Below the pieces are notes generated by a model. It worked only from the letters and a program-made list of their open reading frames with translations. It did not search any database and was not told where the DNA came from. Shown one piece after another: positions 1-9,688 of a DNA stretch of 64,000 bases (positions are counted from its first letter, which is position 1; each line of letters begins with the position of its first letter). Position numbers and translations under genes: made by a program. The stretch covers positions 922,156 to 986,155 of the forward strand of contig CP097967.1 in assembly GCA_023703535.1 (NCBI GenBank), read 5' to 3'. The stretch is from SAR86 cluster bacterium (GTDB taxonomy: Bacteria; Pseudomonadota; Gammaproteobacteria; Magnimaribacterales; TMED112).

Positions 1-351
1 AATTTAATAGAACTCCTTAGAAACGGAAAAATAATTCTTTACGGACCAGACCAAGATTACAGGAATAAAAGATCCATAGTATCTACTTTTTTTGGTCAGA
101 AGTGCTTAACCACAACTGTCCCCTTCTCTATTACAAAGATAACTAATTGTAATTTGTTTTATTTTGATTTTTTTAGAAATGAAGGCTGCTATGAATTAAT
201 AATTAGTGATATTTCATCTACTCTTGATTCAAAAGAATTTTTTGCAAAGAAATTAAATGAAAAAATTGAAGAAAGTATTCTGAAAAAACCTCAACAATAC
301 CTTTGGCATCACAGAAGATTTAAATCACAGAAACCAGAAATATATGATTAA
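1..351 (+). CDS. Lipid A biosynthesis acyltransferase, C-terminal part (partial gene)
   Basis: The reading frame is open from the first base to the stop at 349-351, so the gene starts upstream of the window and only about 116 C-terminal residues are seen. The end carries QQYLWHHRRFK, the signature of the LpxL/LpxM (HtrB/MsbB) family, preceded by the GPDQDY segment typical of that fold. The family adds secondary acyl chains to lipid A at the inner membrane. The stop overlaps the next gene by 8 bases, so the two are probably co-transcribed. LpxL cannot be told from LpxM on this fragment. Confidence 0.8.
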   Translation, partial: NLIELLRNGKIILYGPDQDYRNKRSIVSTFFGQKCLTTTVPFSITKITNCNLFYFDFFRNEGCYELIISDISSTLDSKEFFAKKLNEKIEESILKKPQQYLWHHRRFKSQKPEIYD

Positions 352-949
352 AAAATTTGATTCAATAAAAGGGTTTCTTGACCTTAATGAAGGAATTGCA
401 CTTTACGAGGAGGTAAAAAGAATATCTGAGAATAACTTTTGTGTAGAAATAGGTTCATATTGTGGAAAATCTACCTGCTTTATAGGTCAAGCATGTAAAG
501 AGAATAAATCGAAATTAATAACTATCGATCATCATAAAGGCTCTGAGGAACAACAATTAGGTGAGTTATATTTTGATGCTGAGGTTTATGATGAAAAATT
601 AGGAAGAGTTAATACTCTTCCGTTGTTAGAGAAGAATCTTGCTAAGTTTGATTTAGAGGATGTTGTAAAGCCACTTGTAATGGATTCAATTTCTGCTTCA
701 AAAATTGTCGAAAACAATGCGGATTTAATATTTATCGACGGAAGTCATACTTTTGAATCTGCAGAATCAGATTATGAATTATGGAAAAATAAAATTAAAA
801 AAGGTGGCACATTAGCTATTCATGATGTTTATGATTCTGAGGATGAGGGCGGCCAAGCTCCTAATAAAATTTTTAAACAATCTTTAAATGAAGGTTTTAA
901 TTTTATGAAACGTGTAAAAAGTCTTGTCCTTTTGCAGAAATCAAACTAG
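344..949 (+). CDS. Class I SAM-dependent methyltransferase
   Basis: This 201-residue protein looks like a Methyltransf_24-type Rossmann methyltransferase. Near residue 35 is the SAM loop VEIGSYCGKST, then LITIDHH at the end of strand 2, LIFIDGSHTFE around residue 128, and GGTLAIHDVY. The substrate is unknown. It overlaps the upstream acyltransferase by 8 bases and converges on the next gene with a 9-base tail overlap. The position suggests modification of an envelope component, but that is inference from context only. Confidence 0.75.
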   Translation: MIKKFDSIKGFLDLNEGIALYEEVKRISENNFCVEIGSYCGKSTCFIGQACKENKSKLITIDHHKGSEEQQLGELYFDAEVYDEKLGRVNTLPLLEKNLAKFDLEDVVKPLVMDSISASKIVENNADLIFIDGSHTFESAESDYELWKNKIKKGGTLAIHDVYDSEDEGGQAPNKIFKQSLNEGFNFMKRVKSLVLLQKSN

Positions 950-1930
950 TAAGGCCTTCTTTTTTTTGGTCACATCATATAAACAATCTTTAGCAATAAT
1001 ATAAGCTGCATTTGTCCAAGTTGACCTTTCATCTGGCCAAAATATTTTTTCTGAGTATTGGTAACCAGTTGGGAAAATTCCGTCTTCATTTTTGAAGTTT
1101 TCTATTTCACTCATTATTTTTCTTGCAAATTTAATTTCACCGACCCTAATTAAGGAAATTATTGCTTCCGAGGACTCGGCGAAAGTAACCCAAGGCTCCT
1201 CTTTAACACATTTTATTCCCATTCCTGGAACGTAAAAATCTGATAGCAAATCGAGAAGTTTTGAACTATCTAAATTTATACCAGCTAAATATGGATAATA
1301 AGCATCCATGGAGAAACGAGAACGTTCTATCCCATCCCTATTAAATCTAGACATGTCACCAATAAACTGCTGCTCTATACTTTTTGTTATAACTTCAAGG
1401 TTTTTAGTATCTTCATTAAGAAATTTATAGATTTCTATTGCAGCTTTTAGTGAGAGATATATTGATGAGGTTGCAGAGATTAGAGAATTATCTTGAAACT
1501 CACCATTTTTTTCCGCCCAGTAAAAAAAACCATAGTCATCTCTAGAGTTAATTGTTTTTTCCACAATTTTTTTGAGAGTTTCAAAGTTTTTCTTTAAGAG
1601 ATCTATTTCTTCAAAAATATAAAAGCCTTGAAGTAAAGGAACTGAAAAATATATTGCATGATGAATTTCATAATATTTTTGAGTTATCTTTTCACCCTTA
1701 TACAAAGAGAAGATTTGGCTATCTTTTGATAAATTATCTACAAACCAATCTAAACCCTTAAGAAAACTTTTTTTTCTTCCCAGAATTGCTAAAGCAGTTA
1801 AACACTCAAAATGATCCCAAGCATCAAATTTTTTCTTATCATCCCAGAAGATCATTCCACCAGAAGATTGATTGCTCTCAATCCAATCAATCATTGGTTG
1901 AAATTCTTTTATTTTCGGAGATAAAAACAT
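941..1930 (-). CDS. Alpha/alpha-toroid protein, prenyltransferase-like, function unknown
   Basis: The 329-residue protein has no signal peptide or membrane segment. It shows repeated helical blocks with Trp/Asp-rich turns (AWDHFECLTAL, GFFYWAEKNGEF, WPDERSTWTNAAY). This is the look of the six-helical toroid fold shared by squalene/hopene cyclase-like and six-hairpin glycosidase-like proteins; similar proteins are often annotated as prenyltransferase. No catalytic motif can be assigned. It follows a methyltransferase gene with a 22-base overlap and a glycosyltransferase gene, so the three probably form one operon acting on a glycan or glycolipid. The name is provisional. Confidence 0.5.
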   Translation of the reverse strand: MFLSPKIKEFQPMIDWIESNQSSGGMIFWDDKKKFDAWDHFECLTALAILGRKKSFLKGLDWFVDNLSKDSQIFSLYKGEKITQKYYEIHHAIYFSVPLLQGFYIFEEIDLLKKNFETLKKIVEKTINSRDDYGFFYWAEKNGEFQDNSLISATSSIYLSLKAAIEIYKFLNEDTKNLEVITKSIEQQFIGDMSRFNRDGIERSRFSMDAYYPYLAGINLDSSKLLDLLSDFYVPGMGIKCVKEEPWVTFAESSEAIISLIRVGEIKFARKIMSEIENFKNEDGIFPTGYQYSEKIFWPDERSTWTNAAYIIAKDCLYDVTKKKKALLV

Positions 1931-2604
1931 TTTGATTTTCCAAAGATAGGATCAAGCAATTTTTCAATAAATGCTGAAATTTTTGCTTGGCCAAACATCT
2001 GTTTCACCAACAAAGAGTGAAACTTTTTTAAAAATGGTGTCTCTTCCATGTCATTTCTCGCTCGAAGAATCCAATATAAAGAATGAAAAGAATGCATTCT
2101 ATTTTTTTTAAATATTTTTAGATTAAGTTTTTCAAAATTTTCTATAAGAAGTTTATTTGAGAAAATTCTTATATGGCCACCAGGTGTTTGTTTATATTTT
2201 TTTGAGTACTTCCAGCAAAGCATCTCAGGAATAAATGATGGCACGCTTATGAGTAAGACTCCTCCAGGTTTTAAAATTCTGTAACACTCTTTAATTACTT
2301 TTTCAAAATTTGGAACATGTTCTAGAACTTCAGAACAAATAACCATATCAAAAGAATTGTCCTCAAAACTTATGGCTCTTATATCTTGCACACTAAAAGA
2401 ATAACTATTTCCATTTTTGCAAACATGTTTATCAAATTCATTATTTAGTTTATGGATCTCATGTTCAAGCTGATCAACACCAAATATCTCTGCTTTCTTT
2501 AACCTAAAACCAAGAGATTTTAAATGTCTTCCATTACCACAACCTATATCAATAGCTTTTTTTACTTTTTTAAGATTTAAAGATTCGAAATTAAAAGTGT
2601 CCAC
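1909..2604 (-). CDS. Class I SAM-dependent methyltransferase (Methyltransf_11 type)
   Basis: Motif I is AIDIGCGNGRHL near residue 17. It is followed by EIFGVDQ, then MVICSEVLEHVPNFE around residue 90 and LKPGGVLLISVPS. These are the standard four landmarks of small-molecule class I methyltransferases. The protein has 231 residues. The substrate is unknown. The gene overlaps the upstream glycosyltransferase by 14 bases and the downstream toroid gene by 22, so the three are translationally coupled and probably work on the same product. Confidence 0.75.
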   Translation of the reverse strand: MDTFNFESLNLKKVKKAIDIGCGNGRHLKSLGFRLKKAEIFGVDQLEHEIHKLNNEFDKHVCKNGNSYSFSVQDIRAISFEDNSFDMVICSEVLEHVPNFEKVIKECYRILKPGGVLLISVPSFIPEMLCWKYSKKYKQTPGGHIRIFSNKLLIENFEKLNLKIFKKNRMHSFHSLYWILRARNDMEETPFLKKFHSLLVKQMFGQAKISAFIEKLLDPIFGKSKCFYLRK

Positions 2605-3826
2605 TTAAGATTTTTTGATATAAGGGTTCAAGTTTCATAGCATACTCGTCCCAATCAAAAAAATCATCCATTCTATTAAGACTATTTAATGCAAACTTTT
2701 CTCTAAGTTTTGTATTTTCTAACATCTGTTTAATCTTGACTGTTAACTCATCCTTGTCAAAAGGATTGAATGTAAGACCAGCATCAGATAATAGTTCTGG
2801 CAATGAGCCTCTGTTAGAAGCTATTACAGGAAGACCCCTTGACATCATTTCTACAAGTGGAAATCCAAATCCCTCATATATTGAAGGGCATATACCTATA
2901 TCTGCATCATCTAAATTTTGAATTAATTGATCCTTTGAAAGCTTTGGAAGAAATTCAATTTTATCTGCTATTTCAAGCTGTTTAATGAGATTATTATTTT
3001 TCTCTCGAAGATCTCCAATTATTTTTAATTTGATATTGATACCCTGATCGCTAAGATCTTTTAAAGATTTAAGAACTATCTCTAAATTTTTCATTGGCAC
3101 ATCAGAGCTTATTATTGATACAAGTCTTGAGGTAAATTTTTTGGGTTTAAAAGGTTCAACTTTTTTTATATTAATTCCGTTCCATATAACTTCTATTCTC
3201 TTTTTTTCAAATGAAAATAAATTAGCGATATCATTTTTTGAAGACTGGGTTGGTGTAATTAAAATTTTTGATTTTTTAAGACTATTTTTTTGGTTTGTTA
3301 AAAATGAATACCATCTCTTTATTGAAATTTTTTTCAAAAATTTTCTTTCAAATTGAATGTCGATATCTCGGTCGATATGTACTGGATGGTGAACAGTGGT
3401 GATCAGCCGATTTGAAATTAGATTTGAAAAGTTGCTTATAGATTGATTGTCATGAAAAATGTCAAAAGAATTTGCTCTTTTAATAAATTCTTTATTGTTC
3501 TCCAGTCTTTTCGCAAAATAAATTGGCTCTGAAAAAACTCCAGTGATTGAATCAAAAAAGTCTTGGTAATCAAATATTTTCTTTTCAGGATATTTTTTGA
3601 AAAGATCTATTCTTTTTTTAAATTCAAAAGTTTCAAAAAAACCAGGTGTCTTTATTTCAATTAAATCAACATTCTTATTTACGTCAGGTAAAGGATTGCC
3701 TGAAAAAATTGTTATTTTATGACCGCGTCTAATTAGAGCATCGGATAAATTTTTTAGATATATGCCTTGCCCACCAGAAAAAGGATCACTTCTATAACTA
3801 AGTAAGGCTATTTTTAGTTTTAGCAT
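2591..3826 (-). CDS. Glycosyltransferase family 4 (GT-B fold)
   Basis: The 411-residue protein has the GT-B two-domain layout. The N-terminus has the acceptor-side glycine loop SGGQGIYLKNLSDAL and RRGHKITIFSG. The C-terminal nucleotide-sugar domain carries PSIYEGFGFPLVEMMSRGLP followed by VIASNRGSLPEL, the EX7E-type motif of GT4. It probably transfers a sugar from an activated donor to a lipid or glycan acceptor on the cytoplasmic side. Its start overlaps the stop of ilvE by one base. In Pseudomonas, ilvE also lies next to LPS-core genes, which fits a role in LPS core or a related surface glycan (inference). Confidence 0.8.
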   Translation of the reverse strand: MLKLKIALLSYRSDPFSGGQGIYLKNLSDALIRRGHKITIFSGNPLPDVNKNVDLIEIKTPGFFETFEFKKRIDLFKKYPEKKIFDYQDFFDSITGVFSEPIYFAKRLENNKEFIKRANSFDIFHDNQSISNFSNLISNRLITTVHHPVHIDRDIDIQFERKFLKKISIKRWYSFLTNQKNSLKKSKILITPTQSSKNDIANLFSFEKKRIEVIWNGINIKKVEPFKPKKFTSRLVSIISSDVPMKNLEIVLKSLKDLSDQGINIKLKIIGDLREKNNNLIKQLEIADKIEFLPKLSKDQLIQNLDDADIGICPSIYEGFGFPLVEMMSRGLPVIASNRGSLPELLSDAGLTFNPFDKDELTVKIKQMLENTKLREKFALNSLNRMDDFFDWDEYAMKLEPLYQKILSGHF

Positions 3827-4734
3827 TAAACTCTAGAGAGCCAGCTATTATATTTTTCTATTTTTCCTTTAACACAGTCAAAGTACGTAGATTGAATTAG
3901 GTTAGTAACTTCTCCCCTAGTTCCTTTACCTATTGAAGTTTTATCAACTGACTTAACTGGAGCAATTTCAACTGCAGTCCCACATAAAAATATCTCATCT
4001 GCAGTATAAAGTTCGTCTCTTGTAATTAATCTTTCTTTTATCTCAATATCATTATCTTTAGCAATTTGCATTACAGTCTTTCTAGTTATCCCATTTAGAC
4101 AACAAGTCAATTCAGGGGTAAGTAAAACACCATCTTTGACCAGGAATATATTTTGACCACTACCCTCAGCAACAAATCCAGTAGTATCCATAAGAATTGC
4201 TTCTTGATAACCATTTTTCTTTGCTTGATCGTGAGCTAATATTCCGTTTACATAACCTCCACAAATTTTAGATTTGGTCATTAAACTATTCGGGTGTGCT
4301 CTTGTATATGATGAAACCATTACATCAATACCTTTTTCAATTGCATCTTTTCCAAAATATGATGGCCATTCTTGACATACCACCATTACATGAACATCCA
4401 TCCCAACTATGTCTAGACCAAGCCTATCACTCCCAAGAAAAACGATTGGTCTAAGATATGCATTTTTCAAGTTTGATTTTTTTATGACTTGTTTTTGAAC
4501 CTCAACCAATTCATCAAAGGAATAACTTACCTCTAAACCTAAAATTTTAACTGACTCAAGAAGCCTATTAGTGTGATCTTGCAGTCTAAATATATTTACC
4601 TCACCTTCATCTGAGCAGTAACACCTTACTCCCTCAAAAGCACCTAAACCATAGTGAAGTGTATGCGTTAAAGCACTTATATTTGACTGTTCTTTCTTGA
4701 TATACTCTCCATCAAGCCAATATGTATTCGACAT
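3826..4734 (-). CDS. ilvE: Branched-chain amino acid aminotransferase
   Basis: This PLP enzyme of fold type IV interconverts Leu/Ile/Val and their 2-oxo acids. The N-terminus has the family block LHYGLGAFEGVR around residues 27-37. Lys156 in SKICGGYVNG is the expected Schiff-base lysine. GFVAEGSGQNIFLVKDG and the CLNGITR block near residue 215 complete the active site. At 302 residues the length is normal. It heads a leftward operon with the glycosyltransferase and is divergent from the phosphomannomutase gene across 39 bases that must hold both promoters. Confidence 0.9.
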   Translation of the reverse strand: MSNTYWLDGEYIKKEQSNISALTHTLHYGLGAFEGVRCYCSDEGEVNIFRLQDHTNRLLESVKILGLEVSYSFDELVEVQKQVIKKSNLKNAYLRPIVFLGSDRLGLDIVGMDVHVMVVCQEWPSYFGKDAIEKGIDVMVSSYTRAHPNSLMTKSKICGGYVNGILAHDQAKKNGYQEAILMDTTGFVAEGSGQNIFLVKDGVLLTPELTCCLNGITRKTVMQIAKDNDIEIKERLITRDELYTADEIFLCGTAVEIAPVKSVDKTSIGKGTRGEVTNLIQSTYFDCVKGKIEKYNSWLSRV

Positions 4735-4773
4735 AGGGGTTAGTATAATTAATTGAGAATTTAATTAAAACAA

Positions 4774-6144
4774 ATGATTAATGAAAATATTTTTCGTGCT
4801 TACGATATAAGAGGTAAAGCAGATGAAGATTTAAATGATGAAATCATTAGAAAAATTGGAATAGTGCTTAGTGAGAAAATTCTTAAAACTGGTCAAAATA
4901 AAGTATACCTAGGGACTGATTGTAGATTGTCTGCAAATAGAATAAAAAAATCACTTATATCTGGCCTATGTTCAAATGATTTAGAGGTTCTTGACCTTGG
5001 CATGGTACCTACGCCTTTAGTTTATTTTGCAACAAAAATTGGAAAAACCAATTGTGGAATAATGATAACTGGCAGCCACAATCCTAAAGAAGATAATGGT
5101 TTAAAAATGGTAATTAATGATGGTGCAGTTTCTGGTTTTGAAATTAAAAATGATGTGATTAATTTAAAAAATAAAACGACAAATATAGTTAATATTTCAG
5201 ATGCGAGAGATTTAATTAAACAATATGAAAATGAAATTTTTTCTAATTGTAAATTAGCGAAAAAAATAAAAGTTGTTTTGGATTCTGGTAATGGAGCTGC
5301 TGGACCGTATGCAAAAAAAGTATTTGAAAAAATTGGTGCTGAAGTTATTTCATTGAATACTGAACCAGATGGAAATTTTCCAAATCATCACCCCGACCCA
5401 AGCAAAGAAAAGAATTTAAAAGATTTAATTGAGTCTGTCTCAGTAAATAAGGCTGATCTAGGTTTCGCATTTGATGGTGATGGAGATAGAGTTGGCATGG
5501 TGGATAACAACTCAAATATAGTTTCGCCTGATCACATCATAATGCTCTTATCCGAATATTTTTTGCAAAAAAAGAAGGGGCCTGTGATCTATGATGTTAA
5601 ATGCTCTAATCAGGTATCAAAAATAATTGAAGACAATGGAGGTGATCCCGTAATAGAAAAGACTGGCCACTTCAACATAAAAAACAAAATTAGAGAGACA
5701 AATGCAATTCTAGGTGCAGAAATGTCTGGTCATATTTTCATAAATTATGATTGGTATGGTTTTGATGATGGTATTTATTCTGCAGTTATTCTTGCAAAAA
5801 TAATTTCTGAACTTGAAATAGATTTATCAACAAAAATTTCAGATTTTCCGAAAGTTTTTTCTACTCCAGAATTAACTTTAGATGTAGAGGATTCTCAGAA
5901 ATTTGAAATGGTTGATAAATTTAAAAATGAAGTAGACTTTTCAGGATATGAGATTCTTGATATTGATGGTGTTAGATTTTCTAGTTCCAAAGCATGGGGT
6001 CTGCTAAGAGCATCAAATACTTCACCAAAACTTGTCATGAGATTTGAGGGTGATACAGATCAAGAATTACTAAACATAATGGCTTTTTTTAAAGATAACT
6101 TTAAAAAAATATATCCAAATTTAAATTTTGAAGATCATAGCTAA
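4774..6144 (+). CDS. algC: Phosphomannomutase/phosphoglucomutase
   Basis: The enzyme interconverts hexose 1- and 6-phosphates and feeds sugar-nucleotide synthesis for LPS and other glycans. Seen in order: the start IFRAYDIRGKA, the phosphoserine loop MITGSHNPKEDNGLK near residue 98, the metal loop AFDGDGDRVGMVD near residue 232, the sugar-specificity loop GAEMSGHIF, and the phosphate-binding loop RASNTSPKLVMRFEG. At 456 residues it matches AlgC/ManB-type enzymes. It converges on the PBP1A gene with a 4-base overlap of the tails. Confidence 0.9.
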   Translation: MINENIFRAYDIRGKADEDLNDEIIRKIGIVLSEKILKTGQNKVYLGTDCRLSANRIKKSLISGLCSNDLEVLDLGMVPTPLVYFATKIGKTNCGIMITGSHNPKEDNGLKMVINDGAVSGFEIKNDVINLKNKTTNIVNISDARDLIKQYENEIFSNCKLAKKIKVVLDSGNGAAGPYAKKVFEKIGAEVISLNTEPDGNFPNHHPDPSKEKNLKDLIESVSVNKADLGFAFDGDGDRVGMVDNNSNIVSPDHIIMLLSEYFLQKKKGPVIYDVKCSNQVSKIIEDNGGDPVIEKTGHFNIKNKIRETNAILGAEMSGHIFINYDWYGFDDGIYSAVILAKIISELEIDLSTKISDFPKVFSTPELTLDVEDSQKFEMVDKFKNEVDFSGYEILDIDGVRFSSSKAWGLLRASNTSPKLVMRFEGDTDQELLNIMAFFKDNFKKIYPNLNFEDHS

Positions 6145-8090
6145 TTTAGAATATCTTTAAGATCATCATCTAAAAAATATTCGAAAATAGCATTATCAAA
6201 AGTGCTTGCAACTTTTCCTGTGTTCTTGTCAATTCTTACAAGAGTAATATCTTCTGGAATTACAAAAGTTGTTTCATCTAATAAATCAATTGAATCATTC
6301 ATGAAATCCAACCATATAGGCAAAGCATTTGAACTTCCAAATTGTTCATCTCCCAATGTACTTCCATCATCTTTACCAACCCAAGAAGAAGCTATGATAT
6401 TTTCAGCATAACCAACAAACCAAGTGTCTCTTGCATCATTCGTTGTGCCTGTTTTACCTCCAGCATTTTCAATAACAAGATTTAGATTTCTAAATTTAAG
6501 AAACCTATCTAATCCCTCTTTTAAAATTTCTCTGGTAATAAATGCTATTTCTTTACCTAATCTTTCCTTATTTCCTTTCGAGGTATTTTGAAAATATACT
6601 TCACCTTTCCTATTAGTAATTTTTTCAATCATGAAAAAATCAACTGATGTGCCGCTATTTGGGAATATTGAAAAAGTCTGTGCTAATTCATAAGGTGAAA
6701 TTAATCCATTTCCTAATGCTCCAGATAGGTCTTTAATGTCCATTGAACTACTAAAGCCATATCTATCAAAACAGCTGTTCATTTTTTCAAATCCAAGCAT
6801 GTCGGTCAGTTTTATAGATACAGAATTTAGAGATTCAATTAAAGATTCTCTCAATCTTACTGGTCCATGAAAATTACCAGAATTATTCTTTGGTCTCCAA
6901 TAGTCCTCTAATAATTCATCTTTAACAATGATTGGCCCATCTACCACAACTGTTGCTGGCCTTAAGCCATTTTCAAATGCACAAGAATAGATGAATGGCT
7001 TGATTGTTGAGCCAGGCATCAGCTTAGCTGTTACCCTATCAAACTTTGAATCTTGAAAATTATTACCTCCTACATAGGCCTTTATTTCTCCAGATGTGTA
7101 ATCCATAGCGATGAAAGCTGCCTCTACAGGGGTACCATTTTCATTTAAGTTATTTTCTTTAGCATTTTTCTGATATCTAAAAAGATTTTCGTTCACAGAA
7201 TTTATTGCATTTATCTGCATTTCTGAATCTAAAGTTGTGTATACATTTAAACCTAATTTGAATGCATCACTCCCATAAATTTGTAAGACTTTTTTTCTAA
7301 TACTCTCAGAAAAATGTGGGGCTTCTAACTCCAAGATGGGAGGGTAAGTTTTTGAGTCTATATTTTCTAAAATTGATTGTTGATATTGATTTGAAGATAT
7401 TAGGTCTTCTTCAAACATTCTCTTTAAAATTAAATTTCTTCTCTTCTTTGTCTTTGCTGGATCTTTTTTGGGATTTATAGCTGATGGCCTCTGTAAAATT
7501 GCAGCAAGTGTCGCTGAGTCAGCTATAGATATTTCATTAAAATTTTTACCGAAATAATAATCATAGGCTGCCTTAAACCCATAATTTCTATTTCCTAAAA
7601 ATGTCTTGTTGAAGTAAAGCTGAAGAATTTCTTCCTTGGACATAAATTCTTCTAATCTCCAAGCTAAATAAATTTCTTTTAATTTTCTTTCATAAGTTCT
7701 CTCTGTAGACAGCAAATAACTCCTCACTACTTGCATTGATATGGTGCCTCCACCTCCAGATGGTGAGCCTGTTAATTCTCCTAACAGAGCCCTCACTAAG
7801 CTTGAGATTTTTACACCTGAATGATTGAAATAATCTTTATCCTCTGCTGCTAATACAGCATTCTTAAGATTTTCTGGAATTTGTTCAAAACTTATTAATT
7901 CTCTTCTTTCAATGCCAAAAAATCCAATTAACTTTCCGTCTTTAGAATAAATTCTAATGGGTTGTTGAAGTTCACTTTCAGAAATTAAGTCTAGGTTTGG
8001 AGTATTTTTATCAACATATAAAAAAATACAACCAATGAATATAAACATTATTTGAAAAAATAAAGCTAATGATTTTATGACTGTAAGCAT
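6141..8090 (-). CDS. mrcA: Penicillin-binding protein 1A (bifunctional transglycosylase/transpeptidase)
   Basis: A single N-terminal membrane helix is followed by a GT51 transglycosylase domain (VLAAEDKDYFNHSG with the catalytic Glu, then GGGTISMQ and RKLKEIYLAWRLE). The transpeptidase domain has SxxK as GSTIK with Ser361, SxN as SLNSVS, and KTG as GGKTGTTNDA. It polymerises and cross-links peptidoglycan. At 649 residues it is shorter than typical gammaproteobacterial PBP1A (about 800 or more), so accessory insertions are absent. Its position divergent from aroK-aroB is the classical mrcA neighbourhood, but the pilMNOPQ block usually between them is missing. Confidence 0.9.
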   Translation of the reverse strand: MLTVIKSLALFFQIMFIFIGCIFLYVDKNTPNLDLISESELQQPIRIYSKDGKLIGFFGIERRELISFEQIPENLKNAVLAAEDKDYFNHSGVKISSLVRALLGELTGSPSGGGGTISMQVVRSYLLSTERTYERKLKEIYLAWRLEEFMSKEEILQLYFNKTFLGNRNYGFKAAYDYYFGKNFNEISIADSATLAAILQRPSAINPKKDPAKTKKRRNLILKRMFEEDLISSNQYQQSILENIDSKTYPPILELEAPHFSESIRKKVLQIYGSDAFKLGLNVYTTLDSEMQINAINSVNENLFRYQKNAKENNLNENGTPVEAAFIAMDYTSGEIKAYVGGNNFQDSKFDRVTAKLMPGSTIKPFIYSCAFENGLRPATVVVDGPIIVKDELLEDYWRPKNNSGNFHGPVRLRESLIESLNSVSIKLTDMLGFEKMNSCFDRYGFSSSMDIKDLSGALGNGLISPYELAQTFSIFPNSGTSVDFFMIEKITNRKGEVYFQNTSKGNKERLGKEIAFITREILKEGLDRFLKFRNLNLVIENAGGKTGTTNDARDTWFVGYAENIIASSWVGKDDGSTLGDEQFGSSNALPIWLDFMNDSIDLLDETTFVIPEDITLVRIDKNTGKVASTFDNAIFEYFLDDDLKDILN

Positions 8091-8128
8091 TTATATATTA
8101 TTATTCACATTCACAAAATAATGTAAAA

Positions 8129-8635
8129 ATGAGAATTTTTTTAGTAGGCATGATGGGATCTGGTAAAAGCACAGTTGGTAAAAAACTAGCTGAAAGTCTT
8201 TTAGTTGATTTCTACGATTTAGATAAAATTATTGAAGCTAAATTAAAGAAAAATATTAAAGATATCTTTGAAGAAGATGGTGAAGGCTTTTTTAGAGATA
8301 TTGAAAATAAATCTTTAATTGATTTTCAAAATAAAACAAAATTTGTTCTAGCTACAGGGGGTGGCATCATTACTAATGAAGGCTCTAGAAATTTCTTATC
8401 TAAAGAAAGAACTTATTTTCTAGATGGTGGTGAAGAAATTCTCTATGAACGGTCTACAAGAAGAAGAGAGTTTCGTCCATTAATGAAAGATATGGACATT
8501 AAAGGGTTTAGTCAATTACTCAAAAAAAGAAGGCAATATTATATTGAGTCATCTATTGCTACTATTGATATTGATAAAAAAAATATTGATGAAGTTGTAG
8601 ACTGGATAAAAAATAATGAAAAAAATCATTTTTAA
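8129..8635 (+). CDS. aroK: Shikimate kinase
   Basis: It phosphorylates shikimate at the 3-position in aromatic amino acid synthesis. The P-loop GMMGSGKSTVGK lies at residues 7-18, the shikimate-binding DLDKIIE near residue 31, FRDIE near residue 58, the GGGI loop near residue 78, and the lid STRRREFRPL near residue 110. At 168 residues the length is normal. The end overlaps aroB by 20 bases, so the two are translationally coupled. Confidence 0.93.
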   Translation: MRIFLVGMMGSGKSTVGKKLAESLLVDFYDLDKIIEAKLKKNIKDIFEEDGEGFFRDIENKSLIDFQNKTKFVLATGGGIITNEGSRNFLSKERTYFLDGGEEILYERSTRRREFRPLMKDMDIKGFSQLLKKRRQYYIESSIATIDIDKKNIDEVVDWIKNNEKNHF

Positions 8636-9686
8636 GAATCAAGAACAAGAGGTAGAAATTCTTTATCAGAAAGAAATTTCTAAAATTTCAGAAAGTTTCC
8701 CTGAGCACGGAAAGATGTTTTTTGTATGTGATGAAAGAGTTTTGGAAAAGAATCCACAAATGAATAAATTGTTAAACGAAAATGTTTATCTTGTTAAAAG
8801 TCCTGAAAAAGAGAAAGATTTACAGTCAACTATTAGAATTCTTAAATTCCTGAAAGACAATGGGTGCAACAGAAATGATCATCTTATTGCAATAGGTGGT
8901 GGAGCTACGACAGATTTAGGTGGATTTGCCTCATCAATATATATGAGAGGAATAAATTTAATAATAATTCCAACATCGTTACTAGGACAGGTTGATGCTT
9001 CGGTAGGAGGGAAAACAGGAGTAAATTTTGAAAGTTATAAAAATTTAGTTGGCTCTTTTTTTAATCCCAAAAAAATTATTGTCTGTACAAATTTTTTAGA
9101 ATCACTAGACGAGCAAGAGTATCTCAATGGGCTTGCTGAGATATTAAAACACGCGATTATAACTTCAGATAACGATGTCGATACTTTATTAAAGAATATT
9201 GAAAAAATTACTAGCCGTGATAATGATTTTCTAGAAGAACAAACAAAAAGATCTATAGAGATAAAAACAAAAATTGTCACAGAAGACTTTCTGGAAGCTG
9301 GGCAAAGAAAATTCTTAAATTTTGGACATACATTTGCCCATGGAATCGAATCTATAAATCAAAATAATCCAATACTTCATGGTCATGCGGTAATAATTGG
9401 AATGAAAATGGCTTTAGAATTTTCCTATCAAGAGAAATTTTTAGATGAAGAAAGTTTTACAAAATCTAAAAATCTTCTAAATAGTTTTAAATATAATCTA
9501 AGTGATATAGAGCTAGATGCAGATAAAATTCTAAGTGCAATGGAATTAGACAAGAAAAATGATGGAAACGGAATAAATTTAGTTTTGCTAAAAAAAATTG
9601 GCGTTCCTTTTTTAAGCAAATCAAATGAACCAAATAAAATTCTAAAATTTTTAATTAACTTTATAGATAACTTTGAATATAGATAA
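8616..9686 (+). CDS. aroB: 3-dehydroquinate synthase
   Basis: It converts DAHP to 3-dehydroquinate, the second step of the shikimate pathway. The NAD-binding segment is HLIAIGGGATTDLGGFAS around residues 89-106, followed by PTSLLGQVDASVGGKTGVN. The zinc ligands lie in GLAEILKHAII, NFGHTFAHGIE and HGHAVIIGM. At 356 residues it is full length. The ATG at 8616 lies inside the end of aroK. hemE follows after 2 bases, giving an aroK-aroB-hemE operon as in other gammaproteobacteria. Confidence 0.93.
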   Translation: MKKIIFKNQEQEVEILYQKEISKISESFPEHGKMFFVCDERVLEKNPQMNKLLNENVYLVKSPEKEKDLQSTIRILKFLKDNGCNRNDHLIAIGGGATTDLGGFASSIYMRGINLIIIPTSLLGQVDASVGGKTGVNFESYKNLVGSFFNPKKIIVCTNFLESLDEQEYLNGLAEILKHAIITSDNDVDTLLKNIEKITSRDNDFLEEQTKRSIEIKTKIVTEDFLEAGQRKFLNFGHTFAHGIESINQNNPILHGHAVIIGMKMALEFSYQEKFLDEESFTKSKNLLNSFKYNLSDIELDADKILSAMELDKKNDGNGINLVLLKKIGVPFLSKSNEPNKILKFLINFIDNFEYR

Positions 9687-9688
9687 CT

